This document shows positions 18,816-28,714 of a stretch of DNA of 64,000 nucleotides, piece by piece. Source of the stretch: Eutypella sp. D-1 (taxonomy: Eukaryota; Ascomycota; Sordariomycetes; Xylariales; Diatrypaceae); contig JAJTTP010000039.1 in the NCBI GenBank assembly GCA_023313575.1, forward strand, positions 1-64,000, given 5' to 3'. Each line of letters opens with the position of its first letter. The first letter of the stretch is position 1. The notes under the pieces were generated by a model. That model was not told where the DNA came from, did no database searches, and worked only from the letters and a program-made list of their open reading frames with translations. Position numbers and translations under genes: made by a program.

Positions 18816-19879
18816 AGAGATTAATTAATAAAAATATAATGATATGCGAATTTGATGTCTTTTACGCAAGAAATAAAGGCAAATTATTTAGGTTATTGGC
18901 TTCGCGTAGTAGTATTATACGGTGTATTAGTAACGTAACATTACAGATTCGTCCTCTAGCGGTTTATTTGGATTTAGCGGACAAAAAAAAACGATCTTTA
19001 GCGATAATAGGAAAAAATCGGGGGTTTATCGTTGAGTGAATACGGTGAATGGGTCTACATATATAGGAAGTGGAACAGATTTGACTAGGAGATTCCGGGA
19101 TTATTTAGCACCAGAGTGATTAATTAAATAAGTTAAAAAGAATCGTAGTATTATTTATAGATCTTTATTAAAACATGGTTATAATAATTTCCGTCTTGAG
19201 ATTTTAGAATATTGTGAATCATCTAAAGTTGTAGAAAGGGAACAATATTATTTGGATAAATTAAAGCCAACATATAATATTTGTAATGTGGCTGGTTCAT
19301 CGTTAGGTCGTGTAATTAGAGAGGAGACACGATTAAAATTGCGAAGAGCTTGGTTAGTTAGATTATATAAAGATAGTCAAAGCAAATCAAGCCTAAGAGA
19401 TTTTTCTTTAAAATACTTGGCAGGAAAAGTTGATGAATTAGAATCAAGTTTTTCAAGATTAACCAAAAAGTTTGATAATTTAATCACCGAAAAACCAGAA
19501 TTTAAGCAATCAGCTGAAACTCGTTTAAAAAAATTAGTTTCCTCTCCTACATTATATCCTGTTTTAATTATAGGTTTGAAAACAGGAGAAAGTATTAAGT
19601 ACCCTTCGCTAAGGCGGAGCCTATCTAAAAAAAAAAATCCAAAATAAATTCTTAAACGAATCTATTAAAGTATTATTTCTAAATTTAGAATTTAGTTTTT
19701 GATTTTTTTTTAAGGCCTTCCTCCGTATCCCCATCGGGGATGGGGGCCCCCTCCCTAGGGGAACGGAGGTTAAGAAGAGCAGCGGATGCTTTAGGAATTA
19801 GTCCTACTAATATTAGGAATAGGTTATCAGGTAAAACAACTAAAGCATATAAAGGAAGATACGGGTTTAAGCTGGGCTA
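18812..19879 (+). pseudogene. GIY-YIG + NUMOD1 HEG, interrupted by hairpin elements
   Basis: The nuclease fold is clear: KSGVYRWVNTVNGSTYIGSG (UGA Trp), KHGYNNFRLEILEYC and EREQYYLDKLKPTYNI, then LGRVIREETRLKLR. A TAA lies inside the domain at about 19128 and the frame changes in an A-run near 18985. The C-terminal NUMOD1 module is split: its first half ends SIKYPSLRR near 19608, then a 160-base hairpin composite (about 19610-19769) intervenes, and the rest (AADALGISPTNIRNRLSG) resumes until TAG at 19879. It lies between two copies of the rns 3' end. Nonfunctional as written. Confidence 0.8.
19610..19769. mobile_element. Composite hairpin insertion in NUMOD1 codons
   Basis: An A-run/T-run palindrome (TAAAAAAAAAAATCC ... 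GATTTTTTTTTAAGG, 19626-19712) is joined to a GC-rich 52-mer (19721-19772, CTCCGTATCCCCATCGGGGA start) that recurs unchanged at 63497-63548. Coding sequence on both sides still matches NUMOD1, so this is an insertion rather than a replacement. Confidence 0.8.
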
Positions 19880-19896
19880 GTAACCCTCCTAGATGG

Positions 19897-19950
19897 TAGT
19901 GGAAGTTGCACGGGATTCATAAATTTTAACCAAAAATAATAAAAAAGCCT
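19897..19950. repeat. rns 3'-end direct repeat, copy 2
   Basis: Second copy of the block at 18696-18757, differing mainly in A-run lengths. Confidence 0.92.
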
Positions 19951-20019
19951 GTAGCAAGGTGCTTATGTTCTGGACCTTAATACTTTTTATTTCTGGTTCA
20001 AATCCGGAGCAGGTTTATG
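19945..20019 (+). tRNA. tRNA-like sequence 2
   Basis: AGCCTGT pairs with GCAGGTT, and TCTGGTTCAAATCCGGA is a strong T-arm. The D and anticodon arms are not convincing, so identity is unknown. It could be a mature tRNA with an odd fold, a pseudogene or a tRNA-like end structure for rns processing. Confidence 0.35.
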
Positions 20020-20026
20020 AAAAATA

Positions 20027-20610
20027 GAGATTTAAGGATTAAATGGGAATTTCACACCTTTTACGCAATAAATAAGGGGTCGCTTCGCTAATCCAAAGGA
20101 TAATGGGGGGGGGGGGGGGGGGGGGTGCTTTTAGCCTTTACTATCCCTCCGGTAAAATTTTCCCAGGAGGAGCTGTAACATTTTATGTTAATAATTATTG
20201 TGTTTCCGAGGTTACTAGTTTATGATATATTATATCTAGTATCCTTCCTCATTTTTATGTACATCGTCTAATTTCAAATAAACTAGTGGATTACTTGCTA
20301 TTCAGATATATAGTACTAATTATGCAGCGACCCTGGGCCATTTAATTGCGTAGGCTCCGCCTTACCCATATCCCAGATCCTTCGGTGGCTACGCCTACAG
20401 AAGCGATCCATAAGGTAAATTTTCCCCAGGGAAGCTGCTTTACCCAGGAAAATGTAAAAATTTTCTTGATGTGCTTAATATCCGGGTCATTGAATAAACA
20501 TTCAGATAAAGGAACTATTTATTTTAAATTTTTTACATTTTCACAAGATTTACTACCTAATGTTGAACATAAATTGGCAGCTTTAGATGAATTAGCTCAA
20601 AAATTGTAGA
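20027..20610 (+). pseudogene. LAGLIDADG remnant split by repeats
   Basis: The start resembles the ORF start at 18812 (EFHTFYAINKG against EFDVFYARNKG), so rns end, tRNA-like sequence and ORF start were copied as a unit. Downstream, FYVNNYCVSEVTSLW and ISNKLVDYLLFRYI match the mid-domain of LAGLIDADG_1 proteins. A G21 run, a GTAGGC-type repeat (20346-20436) and stops destroy the frame. Confidence 0.55.
20105..20125. repeat. Poly-G tract, 21 G
   Basis: An uninterrupted run of 21 G in otherwise AT-rich DNA; length likely variable. Confidence 0.95.
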
Positions 20611-20693
20611 TTAGACGTGAAGGAAAAGTCTAAAAAAAGTTAAAATTGAATAAACAAACTTAAAGCAAGGTACGATGTATCTTGCTTAAGGAA

Positions 20694-20779
20694 AGGAGAC
20701 TCCCTTTATGGTAAGAAGGGCTGAGCTGTAAACTCAGTAGTTTAAAGCGGCTTTAAGAGTTCGAATCTCTTGTCTCCTA
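20694..20779 (+). tRNA. trnY: tRNA-Tyr (GUA)
   Basis: AGGAGAC/GTCTCCT acceptor, CTGAG-CTGTAAA-CTCAG anticodon arm with GTA, long variable arm, and AAGAGTTCGAATCTCTT T-arm. Class II fold typical of mitochondrial tRNA-Tyr. Confidence 0.95.
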
Positions 20780-20786
20780 AGGATAA

Positions 20787-20860
20787 GCCCCTATAGCTCA
20801 ATTGGTAGAGCGCGGTACTGTTAATACCGTTTCGTAGATGTTCGAGCCATCTTAGGGGCG
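20787..20860 (+). tRNA. trnN: tRNA-Asn (GUU)
   Basis: GCCCCTA/TAGGGGC acceptor and CGGTA-CTGTTAA-TACCG anticodon arm with GTT. The T-arm GATGTTCGAGCCATC is sound. Degenerate 3' pieces of a similar tRNA lie near 20925 and 21395. Confidence 0.95.
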
Positions 20861-20865
20861 AGGCT

Positions 20866-20957
20866 ATACATCAACAGCGGTTTAGTACAGATAAAGTAAC
20901 TAATTGTGTAATTCGACCGTTTGTGGGTGTTCGAGTCATCTTGGTAACGGTACTAAC
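20866..20957 (+). pseudogene. Partial tRNA-Asn-like copy
   Basis: GTTTGTGGGTGTTCGAGTCA, then TCTTGG, copies the 3' third of tRNA-Asn, but the anticodon arm is lost. A further 3' scrap (GATGTTCGATTCATCTTAGG) lies at 21398-21417. Confidence 0.5.
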
Positions 20958-21127
20958 TTTTTTGTGGCTAAAAAAAAATTAATCAATGTGAGCGAAGCAT
21001 CATAGGCTCCGCCTTACCCAATGGAAAGGGTATTAGGTCTTTTGGGCGCGAGGTCTGATTTAACTCCATTTAAATAAAGCAAGGGGTCGCTTCTGTAGGC
21101 GTAGCCACCGAAGGATCTGGGACTAAG

Positions 21128-21243
21128 AACCAAAAAATCCGCTTCGCATAGTGATACATCGAATAAAGGTCTTCCATAACCATCTGGTAAAATTTTACCA
21201 GGAGCGAAGCGTCTTATATTTTACTTTTTATTTTTTTTTAACC
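21128..21243. repeat. A-run/T-run element carrying CGCTTCGC arms
   Basis: AAAAAATCCGCTTCGCATAG ... GGAGCGAAGCGTCTTATATT, ending in a T-run and TTAACCG. A near-identical copy is at 23495-23613, and a related one at 63391-63496. It is preceded by GTAGGC-type repeats (about 21000-21125). Confidence 0.85.
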
Positions 21244-21451
21244 GCTCATAAATTCTTGTGCAGGGCGTACTACTATTTATGACTTGTTTGAACATATATA
21301 TTAGTTGGTTTTTTTATAATTAATATCTTAATTAAGATATTAATTAGTTATGTTGTCAGGATAGTTGTTAATAATTCGAAAAGAAGGATAATGATAGATG
21401 TTCGATTCATCTTAGGTACGCAAAAATTCTAGATATGTAAAAAGGATTTAA

Positions 21452-21523
21452 GGGATATTAGCATAACGGTAATGCATATGACTTTTAATCATCGTTATGT
21501 GAGTTCGAATCTCATATATCCTA
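21452..21523 (+). tRNA. trnK: tRNA-Lys (UUU)
   Basis: GGGATAT/ATATCCT acceptor, ATGA-CTTTTAA-TCAT anticodon arm with TTT, and GTGAGTTCGAATCTCAT T-arm. Confidence 0.93.
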
Positions 21524-21577
21524 AATATACGGCCATAGGTTAATAGTGAATTTATAATGATATATAAATTACATACA

Positions 21578-21648
21578 GCAACTGTAGTTTAATGGTAAAA
21601 TTATCGTCTTCCACACGAAGGTTGTCGGTTCAAGTCCGACTAGTTGTA
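21578..21648 (+). tRNA. trnG: tRNA-Gly (UCC)
   Basis: GCAACTG/TAGTTGT acceptor with G-U pairs, TCGT-CTTCCAC-ACGA anticodon arm with TCC, and GTCGGTTCAAGTCCGAC T-arm. Confidence 0.93.
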
Positions 21649-21798
21649 GCTAAATTATTATATTGTTAAGTTCATAACTTATAGTAATAAATTATATTAA
21701 AAGATTATGATTTAATGATAAAAGGAACTTTCCAGGGTTACAAACTCGGGTATAATTTTATTTAAAGGTGTTTATTTGAATTCGACGTTGTAATGTAA

Positions 21799-21871
21799 GA
21801 ATTAGTAGCTTAATTGGTAAAGGACTTCCCTGTCACGGAAGTAGATGAGGGTTCGAGACCCTCCTAATTCG
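21799..21871 (+). tRNA. trnD: tRNA-Asp (GUC)
   Basis: GAATTAG/CTAATTC acceptor, CTTCC-CTGTCAC-GGAAG anticodon arm with GTC, and GAGGGTTCGAGACCCTC T-arm. Confidence 0.95.
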
Positions 21872-21996
21872 GCTTATTAGCAATTAATGGATAAAGTATT
21901 TTGTTTTTAGTGCACCTTTAAGGTTATTAATTGATAAAAAGTTTTATGGTTTTATTATCCTTAGTTCTGTAAGCCTACGGTCTAGATAATTGTTTT

Positions 21997-22028
21997 AAAC
22001 CCCCGCTGCATCCCTACTGCGGGGGTTT
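21997..22028. repeat. 32-nt GC hairpin element
   Basis: AAACCCCCGC ... GCGGGGGTTT with a TGCATCCCTACT loop region; same family as 39018-39049. Confidence 0.9.
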
Positions 22029-22584
22029 AGTAAATTTATTGAGTTTTTTGAATATGTTTAATATAGTAAAAATGCTTTATTGAGAGTATGAAAAAAAATA
22101 AAATTTAGGCTCTAAACTCGTGCGTGCATACTTCGTAAGCCAGAAAATATGTGAATATTCTGAATAAATTCAGGGTGCAGATCCTACAATTATTAGATTT
22201 TGAATCTCTCGTGGCTAAGGCTAAGGCTATGCCTAAGCCTACAAAGATTAAATTACCCTAAATCTTTAGTATCACCGTTAAAGAATCAAAATAGCCAAAT
22301 CAAAAAATATACACATGTTAAATAAAAAACCAAATACTTATAAGATTATAACCTTTATACTATGCATGTGCACTATCTTCAAGAATAATCTGAATGGATG
22401 CACGATAATCTTATGAAAAAGGATGAAAGCGGAAAAAAATGAAAAAAAGAGCTTTCGTAGGCTCCGCCTTACCAAGATCCTTCGGTGGCTACGCCTACAG
22501 AGGCGATCCATAAGGTAAAATTTTACCAGGGATCAGGTAATAAAATTACCGTCGATCCTAAATATATTGAATTATATTGTTTAT

Positions 22585-22672
22585 ATAACTTACGAGTTAA
22601 AATAAAAAATCAAATCTTAAACAATATAAACAATACAATTAAGAAGATTAAGATTTGATTTTTTTTTTAACC
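22585..22672. repeat. A-run/T-run palindrome
   Basis: TAAAAAATCAAATCTTAAAC pairs with the later TTAAGATTTGATTTTTTTTT, ending TTAACCG. The AAACAATATAAACAATACAATTA middle resembles, in inverse, that of the copy at 57633. Confidence 0.8.
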
Positions 22673-24026
22673 GAAGGTTGCGATTTTACTTTTTGTGCAT
22701 ACGAAGTTAGCGCGCGCCCTCTTAAAAGAATTATGTCAAATAATAGGTTAACCAACATTATTTCATTCGAGAAGCTCTAATACCTTTTTTAAATTCGCTA
22801 AATTGACGGCGCTACGAAGTCGTTCCTATAAATAAACAAGATTTTTAATCTTGATGCTTCGTTACAAAGGATTTCAATACATAGATGACGGTTTAAGACT
22901 AATATAATTAATTATTAGTCAAACGAATAGCCGTAGATTCTCTAACTCAGGTATGGTGACAGCAGATAGATAGCTTTTGTATTAAGAGATTAAATTTATG
23001 TTAAGTAAACCTTCTAACTTATAAATTAGAAAAGGGAGCATTTTCTAAATTTCACATGATAGGTTTATTAATGGAGTGGTACAGAATTAAATACAACTTA
23101 TAGATGAGAATGGATAGTAGCCATAACATTTTTACATTTAAATATTGTGCTAACTATTTGGAGGTATCTTGGTAAACTATTCCTAACATAAAAAAACCAG
23201 AATAGTTTATTTAAAGGTAAACCTACATTCTCTCTTAAAAATGTATAATATACTAATTAAAGCGCTAAAGTTATTTATTTTTGTTTATTTATAAGTTTAA
23301 GTGAAATATAAACATCTTTATATTTCAATTAATAATCTTCAAATATTTGTTAACCTAAAATAATCCATTTAATATTCTAAAGATATATAGCTAAATTATT
23401 AATAGCTAGTGTTGTTGCTGGTACTATCAGGGTTGTTAATTAAGTTTATGACGACTTCGTAGCGAACTTCTCCGAAGTTCGCTACAAAGTAGGGGGACTA
23501 AAAAAAAAATCCGCTTCGCATAGTAATATATCAAATAAAGGTCTTCCATATCCCTCTGGTAAAATTTTACCAGGAGCGAAGCGTCTTATATTTTACTTTT
23601 TATTTTTAACCGCGGATAGATTTTTGCGCTAATAAATTACCCAGAGGGAAGAGGAATAAGCGTTATTTGTTTTTTTTTTATTATTTTTAATTTAGAATTC
23701 TTAATCTTTCATTTAAATAATATAACTCTAAAATAAAAATAATAAAAAGATTTAGGGACATAAACAGCAAAATTAGTGTATATCTAATTATTATAGTAGT
23801 TTGCGTATCCAAAGGGTTCGAGACCGTTCTAGTTCGTAAGTTTTGATGTTATATACCCTGTTCTGCTGCATCGCTTTAACTTCGTATGCAAAAAAAGCAA
23901 AAAAATCTTAAATAGTATATAAAAGATAAAGAAATTATCTTTATATTTTTTTATTATTTTTAAGGCGCTCCTAATATAATTAGGAGCGCCGGGCTAAATA
24001 ATATTTAAACCTGATAGAATAAATAA

Positions 24027-24109
24027 GGAAAAGTTGCCATAGGTAAGGTAAGATATTTGCTAAATATTGTGTATAATTACATTTAGGTGTTCGAATCGCC
24101 TCTTTTCCG
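24027..24109 (+). tRNA. trnS1: tRNA-Ser (GCU)
   Basis: GGAAAAG/CTTTTCC acceptor, ATAT-TTGCTAA-ATAT anticodon arm with GCT, long variable arm, and AGGTGTTCGAATCGCCT T-arm. Confidence 0.9.
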
Positions 24110-24147
24110 TCGTATTGCTTTCATTTTAAAACTTAATATACTTTTTT

Positions 24148-24218
24148 AAGAGTATAGTTTAAAGGTAAAATAGGGAGCTTCAACCTCCAAATTCTCAGTT
24201 CAAATCTGAGTACTCTTG
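24148..24218 (+). tRNA. trnW: tRNA-Trp (UCA), reads UGA
   Basis: AAGAGTA/TACTCTT acceptor, GGAG-CTTCAAC-CTCC anticodon arm with TCA, and CTCAGTTCAAATCTGAG T-arm. The UCA anticodon reads UGA and UGG, which supports UGA as Trp throughout this window. Confidence 0.94.
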
Positions 24219-24264
24219 TAATTCATCCTTTACGAGGGTAAAGATAGTTTAAAAAATAAAAATT

Positions 24265-24497
24265 ATGAATAATTTGTTTACTATATACGAAACTTATACA
24301 AATGGCTATAAAACAGATATGTTAGATATTATCTCATTATTGGCAATTTTATGTGGTATACTTGTTATTATTAGTAAAAACCCTATAGTTTCAGTACTCT
24401 TTTTGATAGGTTTGTTTGCGAATATATCCTGTTATTTAGTAATATTAGGTTTAAGTTTTATAGGTTTATCTTATTTGATAGTATACATAGGAGCGGT
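24265..24497 (+). CDS. nad6: NADH dehydrogenase subunit 6, exon 1
   Basis: Encodes MNNLFTIYETYTNG, then LDIISLLAILCGILVIISKN and LSYLIVYIGAV, the first helices of ND6, a membrane subunit of complex I. The coding match stops at GCGGT. Ending the exon at the T of 24497 and resuming at A26755 restores YIGAVSILFLF in frame and obeys the group I rule (exon ends in U, intron ends in G). The start ATG follows tRNA-Trp by about 45 bases. Confidence 0.92.
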
Positions 24498-25387
24498 AAG
24501 TCAACGTATATATTTAGCCGCGTTGGTTAGAATCCAACTCTACAAGGTGCTTAATAAATTAACAATTAAGTTAAGATGATTAAGCTGGTTCCTTTTAATT
24601 TTATAAAATTCTTTATTTGTCCCACCCGCGCTCCGTCTCGTTTTCCCCTTTCTCTTCACTTGGTGAGTAGAAGAGAAAAGGAAAACTTTGAAAAAAAACA
24701 ATGTATATTTAACTTTACCATGTGGAGTTAATACAAAAAAAGAATATTTTTAAATACACCATTAGATGGGTGTTGTTATTTACCTACTAGTCCAATAGCA
24801 CCCATAAAATATAAAGGATATTTTACTTCTGTTAATGAAAATAACTTAAAGGATAAATAATTTTTAGAATGATTCTCTGGCTTTATAATTAAAAAGATCC
24901 TCGAAGAGTAAAATCACCTTTTGTTTTTTAAATCTTGATAGATTTACATAAGGATGGTCTAAAAACACTAGAGTACATTCAAACAAGATGTAGGTAATAT
25001 ATCTAATTCAAAGAACTTTAGCAGGTTTTCTGTTTCAAGTAAAACAGGGATTACTTAAATTATATAAATTTTTACTAAATATCCTTTAAAGTCTACTAAA
25101 AATTTCGATTTTGCAGTAGCTTCGCGTATCCCATCTCCCATATCCCATATCCCATATCCATCAGGTAAATTTTTCCCAGGGATTAGAAAAAAAGCTTTTG
25201 AACATTATCACCAAGAGGGAGATAATGTAGACTCTAGAGAAGATATTATTTTTAAAGTAGATAAAATAAGAGAGGGTATGAACACAAGAAGACCCTCTGA
25301 ACTTGATAACTCAGATAATATAAGTATAACAAAATCTTGATTATTAGGGTTCATAGTTAAAAAAAAAAAATAAAAAAAGAAAATCTT

Positions 25388-25419
25388 AAACCCCCGCTGC
25401 ACTCTTACAGCGGGGGTTT
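25388..25419. repeat. 32-nt GC hairpin element
   Basis: Family member with compensating loop change (TGCACTCTTACAG), right flank shared with 6891-6911. Confidence 0.9.
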
Positions 25420-25567
25420 AAGTATTATATAAAATTAATAAGTTCAATTTATATTTTAGTAGACACGCACCCGCATACTTCGTATGCGGGGGGGTTTATT
25501 TACCTTTACTTATCCTGATCCCGAAGGGATATGGATCAGACTTCAAGGAGTCGTCTAGGCTGCCTCC

Positions 25568-25599
25568 AAACCCCCGCTGCATCCTTACTGCGGGGGTTT
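25568..25599. repeat. 32-nt GC hairpin element
   Basis: Family member, 150 bases from the previous copy, inside the same dead HEG. Confidence 0.9.
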
Positions 25600-26754
25600 A
25601 AGAAGGATCATTTTTTGTAGTAAGAGATGAAAATATGACTGTGTTTAGTTTAGGGCAAGTTTCTCAAAACAAACCTTTACTTGAAAAAATAGTAGGATTT
25701 TTGAATAGTCACGTAGGTGACTTTTATATAAAAAAAGATTATCTAGGAATTTATGATAACGCTAAAAATAATTGGGTGAATTTTTTTTATTCTTTTTATG
25801 AGCCGGCACTTAAATTTTGTAATATTTCTTAATTTAATATACTATAAAATAAAAAGAATAAAAAAAATAACCCTACAAAAAGCTTATTCAGATATTCGTA
25901 GTTCTAATCTTGATTCTCATATTCCTTCGGTGGCTAAGGCTAAGGCTATGCCTATGCCTACAGAAAGGTACCTTTATTAAAAGATCTTAAATTATTAACT
26001 AAAAACATAAAGATTTTATTGATTGAACTTTAATTTTATAATTAAAAGCTGCAGGTTTACATAAGGTATCAGAAGGTAAAGAAATGATTCTAAAACTACA
26101 CTCTCAAATGAATAACAACCGTTTATCAACTAATAATCCTAATATAAATTCTTTATCTAGAACTCAATTACATAATGATATTAAGAATTTACTCGCTCAA
26201 CCTTTAGATCACAAAAGAAAAGTTAAACTTGTAAATCTATAGATATTAACGGTAAGATTTATTTCATACGTAGCTTATCCTCCCAGAAGAATGCCCCCCT
26301 GTAGGCGTAGCCACCGAAGGATAGGGGATACGCGAAGCTACGGAAGAGGGTAAATAAATAAAATATTCAGCAGTATTAATTATATAAAAGAATTAATTAT
26401 AGAATAAGGGATATGGCACGCACCAAAAGAATTAGAGGAAATGAAATAAGGTTACAATCGGACTATTTCCAAACTTGTAGAAAAATTAAGTAAAAACGGT
26501 CAACGATATCCTGATCAAAGACCGTCGGCAGTTGTAAATGTCGCTACAGACTGGTTTACTAGAGTTAGGCTGAAATGTCTGTTCAAATGTACAGTCGTAT
26601 TCTAAAATGAATCATTTAATCTTCATAAGGAGGAAGGACAATACATAGTTACTAATTTATAGTGAGTGGATGGTCATTAGCATGTATGATAGTAACTCCT
26701 TGATAAGTTTAGCATTAATTAACCACTATACTTATCTTAAGTTAATTAGAATTG

Positions 26755-27175
26755 ATCTATATTGTTTTTATTTATTTTAATGTTAATAAATATTAGAATA
26801 AGTGAATTACAAAGCAATACTAGTAATAGTATACCTTTAGCTATCGGTATAGCAGTATCTTTTAATTATCCTATATTTCAGTTATTACCTTACAATATAG
26901 CTATATTAAATAACTATTACAATTTAAACAATATTTTATATAATATTTCTTTTAATCAAGATAATAAAAAAGTAAATTTAAATACATTTAGTAATGATAT
27001 ACATTTTGTAACAAGTAAGATATGAGATGGAGCGTTGGTTGAAAATAGTGATATTACTAGTATTGGGAATGTGCTTTACACTAATTTTAATATGTGGCTT
27101 TTATTAGCAAGTTTGGTGTTATTATTAGCAATTGTTGGTACTATAGTTATAACAAAAAGTAACCCTAATTCATAA
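26755..27175 (+). CDS. nad6: NADH dehydrogenase subunit 6, exon 2
   Basis: Continues ND6 with SILFLFILMLINIRISEL, an amphipathic variable region, then DGALVENSDITSIGNVLYTN and the final helix LLLASLVLLLAIVGTIVI before TAA at 27173-27175. One UGA (KIWDG) encodes Trp. The total product is about 217 residues, normal for Pezizomycotina ND6. A LAGLIDADG remnant begins within about 50 bases of the stop. Confidence 0.92.
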
Positions 27176-27189
27176 AAAATGGGTATGAC

Positions 27190-28196
27190 ACAAACTGAAT
27201 TTAATGTTGGTTTTCCCTTTCCCTGCGGGAACAGAAACGATTTTATTCTACGGACGCTCCTGTTAGTTCACAGATATCAGCTAGCCTTCACCCTAACTGA
27301 GTAACGGGGTTTTCGGATGGAGAATCTTCCTTTTCAGTGTCTTTAACGAAAAATAAGGCATATAAATCTGGTTGAGCCATTGTTCCTTCATTTGCAATAG
27401 AATTAAGTAGTAAAGATTTACCTTTATTGTTAAAAATACAAGAGTATTTTGGAGCTGGTAAAATTTATTCAATACCACATAAAGGACATTCAGGACATTC
27501 TATTTATGCAGTAAATTCTATTAAAGCTTTACATGATTTTATAATACCCCACTTTGTTAAATACCCTCTTTTAACTATAAAAAGAAGAAACTTTTTATTA
27601 TTTAAAGAGGTTATAGCACTATTATATGAAAAAAAGCATCTTAAACCAGAAGGTTTACAAAAGATAATGAGTATAAAATCTATTATGAACCAAGAAAAAT
27701 TGGTTTCCGGTAGCTTGGAAGGTGTTGAACTAACATCTATTGAAGAACCATTCTTGGAACCTGTGAATATTTCAGATATCTCACCGGAATGATTTACAGG
27801 TTTCACTGATGCTGAAGGTTGTTTTTTTTATTAATATTCGTTTAAATGGAGCTAGAGAAAAATATATAGTTGCGGCGGTGTTTGGTTTGGTACAACATTC
27901 AATAGATATTTTTTTTATTTCAAGTTCTTAAACAATATTTAGGCTATGGTAGATTTGTACAAGAGAGTAATAATGATGTAGTAAGATTAAGAGTAGAGAA
28001 GTTCTCTGACATAGATGAAAAACTCATACCTTTTTTCAATGAATACCCTTTGCAAAGTAATAAGCGTCTAGATTATTTGGATTTCAAGAAAGCTTGTAAT
28101 ATAATAAAAGAAAAAGGACATTTGACAGAAAAAGGTCTACAAACTTTAAAACGTATTAAAGTTGGAATGAATACTGGACGAAAAATTGAAAGTTAG
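27190..28196 (+). pseudogene. LAGLIDADG HEG behind nad6, two frameshifts
   Basis: The first domain is open and good: LHPNWVTGFSDGESSFSVSL, SKDLPLLLKIQEYFGAGKIY, then the linker up to DISPEWFTGFTDAEGCFF. The frame is lost in a T8-9 run at about 27823 and again in a T8 run at about 27908. Otherwise the second domain continues cleanly (LGYGRFVQESNNDVVRLRVE to MNTGRKIES and TAG at 28196). With only two homopolymer changes, this may be a recently dead gene, a sequencing error, or a programmed slip. It has no intron exons around it and follows the nad6 stop directly. Confidence 0.8.
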
Positions 28197-28714
28197 TTTT
28201 TGATTTAAAAGGGTATTTACCTTATAAGGTTGGTACTATCGTACTCTGTATCAGAACCTCTGTGCCTAGTTATGAGGCTTTAAATTCCAGTCTCTCCTGC
28301 GCCTCCTGTAGCGAAGCACCCCCCCCTCCTGATACGAAGGATACCATATAAAGCACCGACCCACCTCTTTATTTAGGTAATTAATAGGATGGCCCCCCCC
28401 ATTTTTGGGATCGTCTCATCCGGATGAGTAAGGGTTGTACCGACTTTCTCTTTAAATCCTGGGCTTAATTTAACTCTTCGAGGGTTTTTATTTGTTATTG
28501 GATATGGAGATGCGATAAACTATTACTATCAGATTCCTTTTGTTGTTTAGAGTAATTAATTAATTAGCCTATTATAGTGTTTTGGTTCACTCTCTAATAG
28601 GAGTATTCTCGTACCTTATATTAAAACTTATTAAGAATTATATTTCAATCGCAAAAATAATCTATATAGTTACTGATATTATGTTAATGAATATTATCTA
28701 TATATGGTTCATGA
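28197..28714. other. Spacer with C- and G-tracts
   Basis: No gene seen. It contains C-runs at about 28320 and 28396 and the repeat-like CTGATACGAAGGATACC. AT-rich near the following ORF. Confidence 0.5.

Larger units (their letters stand above)
21872..24026. other. Repeat- and remnant-filled spacer
   Basis: No intact gene. It holds the GC hairpin (21997-22028), a GTAGGC-type repeat (22456-22560), A-run/T-run palindromes (22585-22672, 23495-23613 and one near 23890-23990), a NUMOD1-like scrap near 23140-23250 (TIWRYLG, then LFKGKPTFSL) and a tRNA-Asp-like 3' scrap at about 23815-23840 (GGGTTCGAGACCGTTCTAGT). Confidence 0.6.
24700..26250 (+). pseudogene. LAGLIDADG HEG of nad6 intron, split by hairpins
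   Basis: First-domain traces: LEWFSGFI near 24870 and IDLHKDGLKTLEYIQT near 24945. Second-domain motif: SWLLGFI at about 25338, where a composite block of A-rich and GC hairpins (about 25356-25605) intervenes. The domain resumes as FFVVRDENMTVFSLGQVSQN near 25607, then ends with a MNNNRLSTNNP segment near 26105. The second LAGLIDADG motif is therefore physically broken by the insertion. A late scrap near 26210 resembles the tail of related ORFs. Not functional. Confidence 0.7.
24498..26754 (+). other. nad6 group I intron
   Basis: 2.26 kb between two nad6 exons. The 3' part holds a group IB-like core (about 26490-26620: AAGACCGTCGGCAGTTGTAA, CTACAGACTGGTTTACTAGA and ATGTACAGTCG). The rest is a broken LAGLIDADG ORF loaded with hairpin repeats at 24640-24687, 25388-25419 and 25568-25599, plus GTAGGC-type pieces near 25930 and 26303. 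Confidence 0.85.

Noticed and set aside
20346..20609. 87-codon frame
   Set aside because: Its first half is a dispersed GTAGGC-type repeat read as codons; only the end may be HEG debris.
21700..21790. Possible extra tRNA before tRNA-Asp
   Set aside because: A TTCGA T-loop-like string exists, but no acceptor or anticodon stem can be formed.
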